A DNA stretch of 64,000 nucleotides from Belliella pelovolcani (lineage in GTDB: Bacteria; Bacteroidota; Bacteroidia; Cytophagales; Cyclobacteriaceae), in contig NZ_FTOP01000011.1 in NCBI RefSeq assembly GCF_900156785.1, positions 62,001 to 126,000 of the forward strand, given 5' to 3'. Each line of letters opens with the position of its first letter. The first letter of the stretch is position 1. The notes under the pieces were generated by a model. It searched no databases, was not told where the DNA came from, and worked only from the letters and a program-made list of their open reading frames with translations. The translations under genes were made by a program, and so were the position numbers. Positions 63,215 to 64,000 of the stretch are shown here, one piece after another.

Positions 63215-64000
63215 CTATGAATTGGAGTGAAGTGACTTATACCGGTTCCATGATGCAATGATACTTATCAAAAGAATTCCAAACACAACTGATAGCGAAA
63301 TATAAGATGGAAAATGATAAGCAGCAGAAATGATCATCTTGAAACCGATAAAAATCAATATAAATGAGAGCCCATGTTGCAAGTAATGAAACATCTCAAA
63401 ACTATTAGCTAGTAGAAAGTACAGTGCCCTAAGTCCAAGTATCGCAAATATATTGGAGGTATAAAGGATAACAGGATCATTTGAAATAGCAAAAATGGCA
63501 GGAATGGAATCCACAGCAAATAATAGATCAGTAAACTCAATCACTGCGACTACCACTAGTAGTTGTGTCGCAAATCTTTTTCCATTAATCCTTACAAAAA
63601 ACTTCTCTCCATGGTATTTTGGATCTACTCTGAATAGTTTGTGAATGAGTTTAGTTCCCAAAGATTTTGAGAAGTCTTTTTTGTCCTCAACCTCTTCGTC
63701 TTGCTTCCAAGTCTTGATGCCAGCATAGAAAAGGAAGATTCCAAACATGGTCAATATGATATTGATATGAAGCTCAATACCAAATAGATAAAAAGGTTCA
63801 ATGAAAGTTAATTCTATTAAAGTAACACCAAAGAAAATGAAAATAGCTCTCATGATGATAGCTCCTAAGATTCCGTAAAACAAGACTTTGTGCTGGTATT
63901 TATCTGGTACTTTGAAAAACTTAAACACCAAGATAAAAACAAAAAGATTGTCTACGCTGAGGGCTTTTTCAATCAAGAATGCGGAGTAGTACTGAGAAGC
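63215..64000 (-). CDS. TerC-family integral membrane protein, 5' end beyond the window
   Basis: The frame is open to the right edge (codons for ASQYYSAFLIEKALSVDN precede any start), so the gene is truncated by the window. At least 261 residues remain. The conserved EKALSVDNLFVFILVF helix, the RAIFIFFG segment and the second acidic helix EFTDLLFAVDSIPAIFAI are TerC/Alx hallmarks; about seven helices are seen. Relatives export manganese (MntX/Alx) or confer tellurite resistance. Substrate here is not established. Confidence 0.92.
   Translation of the reverse strand, partial: ASQYYSAFLIEKALSVDNLFVFILVFKFFKVPDKYQHKVLFYGILGAIIMRAIFIFFGVTLIELTFIEPFYLFGIELHINIILTMFGIFLFYAGIKTWKQDEEVEDKKDFSKSLGTKLIHKLFRVDPKYHGEKFFVRINGKRFATQLLVVVAVIEFTDLLFAVDSIPAIFAISNDPVILYTSNIFAILGLRALYFLLANSFEMFHYLQHGLSFILIFIGFKMIISAAYHFPSYISLSVVFGILLISIIASWNRYKSLHSNS

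Noticed and set aside
63215-64000. Apparent frameshift or missing start of the TerC gene
   Set aside because: The reading frame is simply open to the window edge. The TTG at 63976 is internal, so this is truncation by the window and not damage.

Overview
The window is chromosomal DNA from a member of the Bacteroidota, most likely order Cytophagales and close to the Cyclobacteriaceae (Algoriphagus/Belliella-like). The reasons are: AT-rich DNA with few Shine-Dalgarno sites and several TTG(N17-23)TAnnTTTG promoters; a subtilase with a type IX secretion (T9SS) tail; an arginine operon that uses the N-acylornithine carbamoyltransferase ArgF'; and a rhodopsin with crtY and blh beside it. The genus is inference. 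I see no rRNA, tRNA, CRISPR array, insertion sequence or prophage.

Layout. 1-4.7 kb: end of an unknown gene, then a four-gene exported operon (lipoprotein, two secreted proteins, an 818-residue leucine-rich-repeat protein). 4.7-10.8 kb: mostly minus-strand housekeeping genes (kinase-like protein, DUF3817, a possible HolD-like protein, thioesterase, pcm, PAP2 phosphatase, hemF, a degenerate TrpF homologue) around plus-strand riboflavin synthase. 10.9-19.6 kb: lipoprotein, T9SS subtilase, rpe, two envelope proteins, gyrA and a TPR protein. 19.7-23.9 kb: an exported PIG-L-type deacetylase, an overlooked 33-residue membrane peptide and a sodium:solute symporter, coupled by overlapping start and stop codons. 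24-30.4 kb: M28 peptidase, DinB-like protein, a conserved unknown with a phosphorylase-like C-terminus, and a YceI/porin/YceI-like operon.

30.4-38.8 kb is a complete arginine operon on the minus strand (GNAT-type argA, argG, argC, argD, argF', argB, argE-like, argH). 39.2-45.3 kb holds a Fic protein with its own DNA-binding domain and candidate operator, a 51-residue zinc-ribbon membrane protein, a FrnE-like thioredoxin-fold protein, an SMP-30 lactonase, an AbgT transporter and an exonuclease/GIY-YIG fusion. 45.4-48.4 kb carries a fused CoA-transferase and a 3-oxoadipyl-CoA-type thiolase, probably the last steps of the beta-ketoadipate or phenylacetate route. 48.4-54.5 kb: a class III aminotransferase, a methyltransferase, an SDR enzyme and an acyltransferase pair resembling amino-acid (glycine/ornithine) lipid synthesis genes.

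54.5-57.3 kb is the phototrophy locus: blh (retinal from beta-carotene), crtY (beta-carotene from lycopene) and a DTE-type proton-pumping rhodopsin with its own terminator. A glycine at the helix-E position associated with carotenoid-antenna binding makes the rhodopsin notable. 57.7-64 kb: gyrB, ppk1 and ppx (polyphosphate synthesis and breakdown, tail to tail), a small membrane protein and a TerC-family gene cut by the window end.

The strongest candidates for undescribed biology are the LRR operon with its recurrent Trp-Trp modules, the micropeptide between deacetylase and symporter, the kinase-like protein, the phosphorylase-like unknown and the near-perfect palindrome ahead of the lipid acyltransferase pair.
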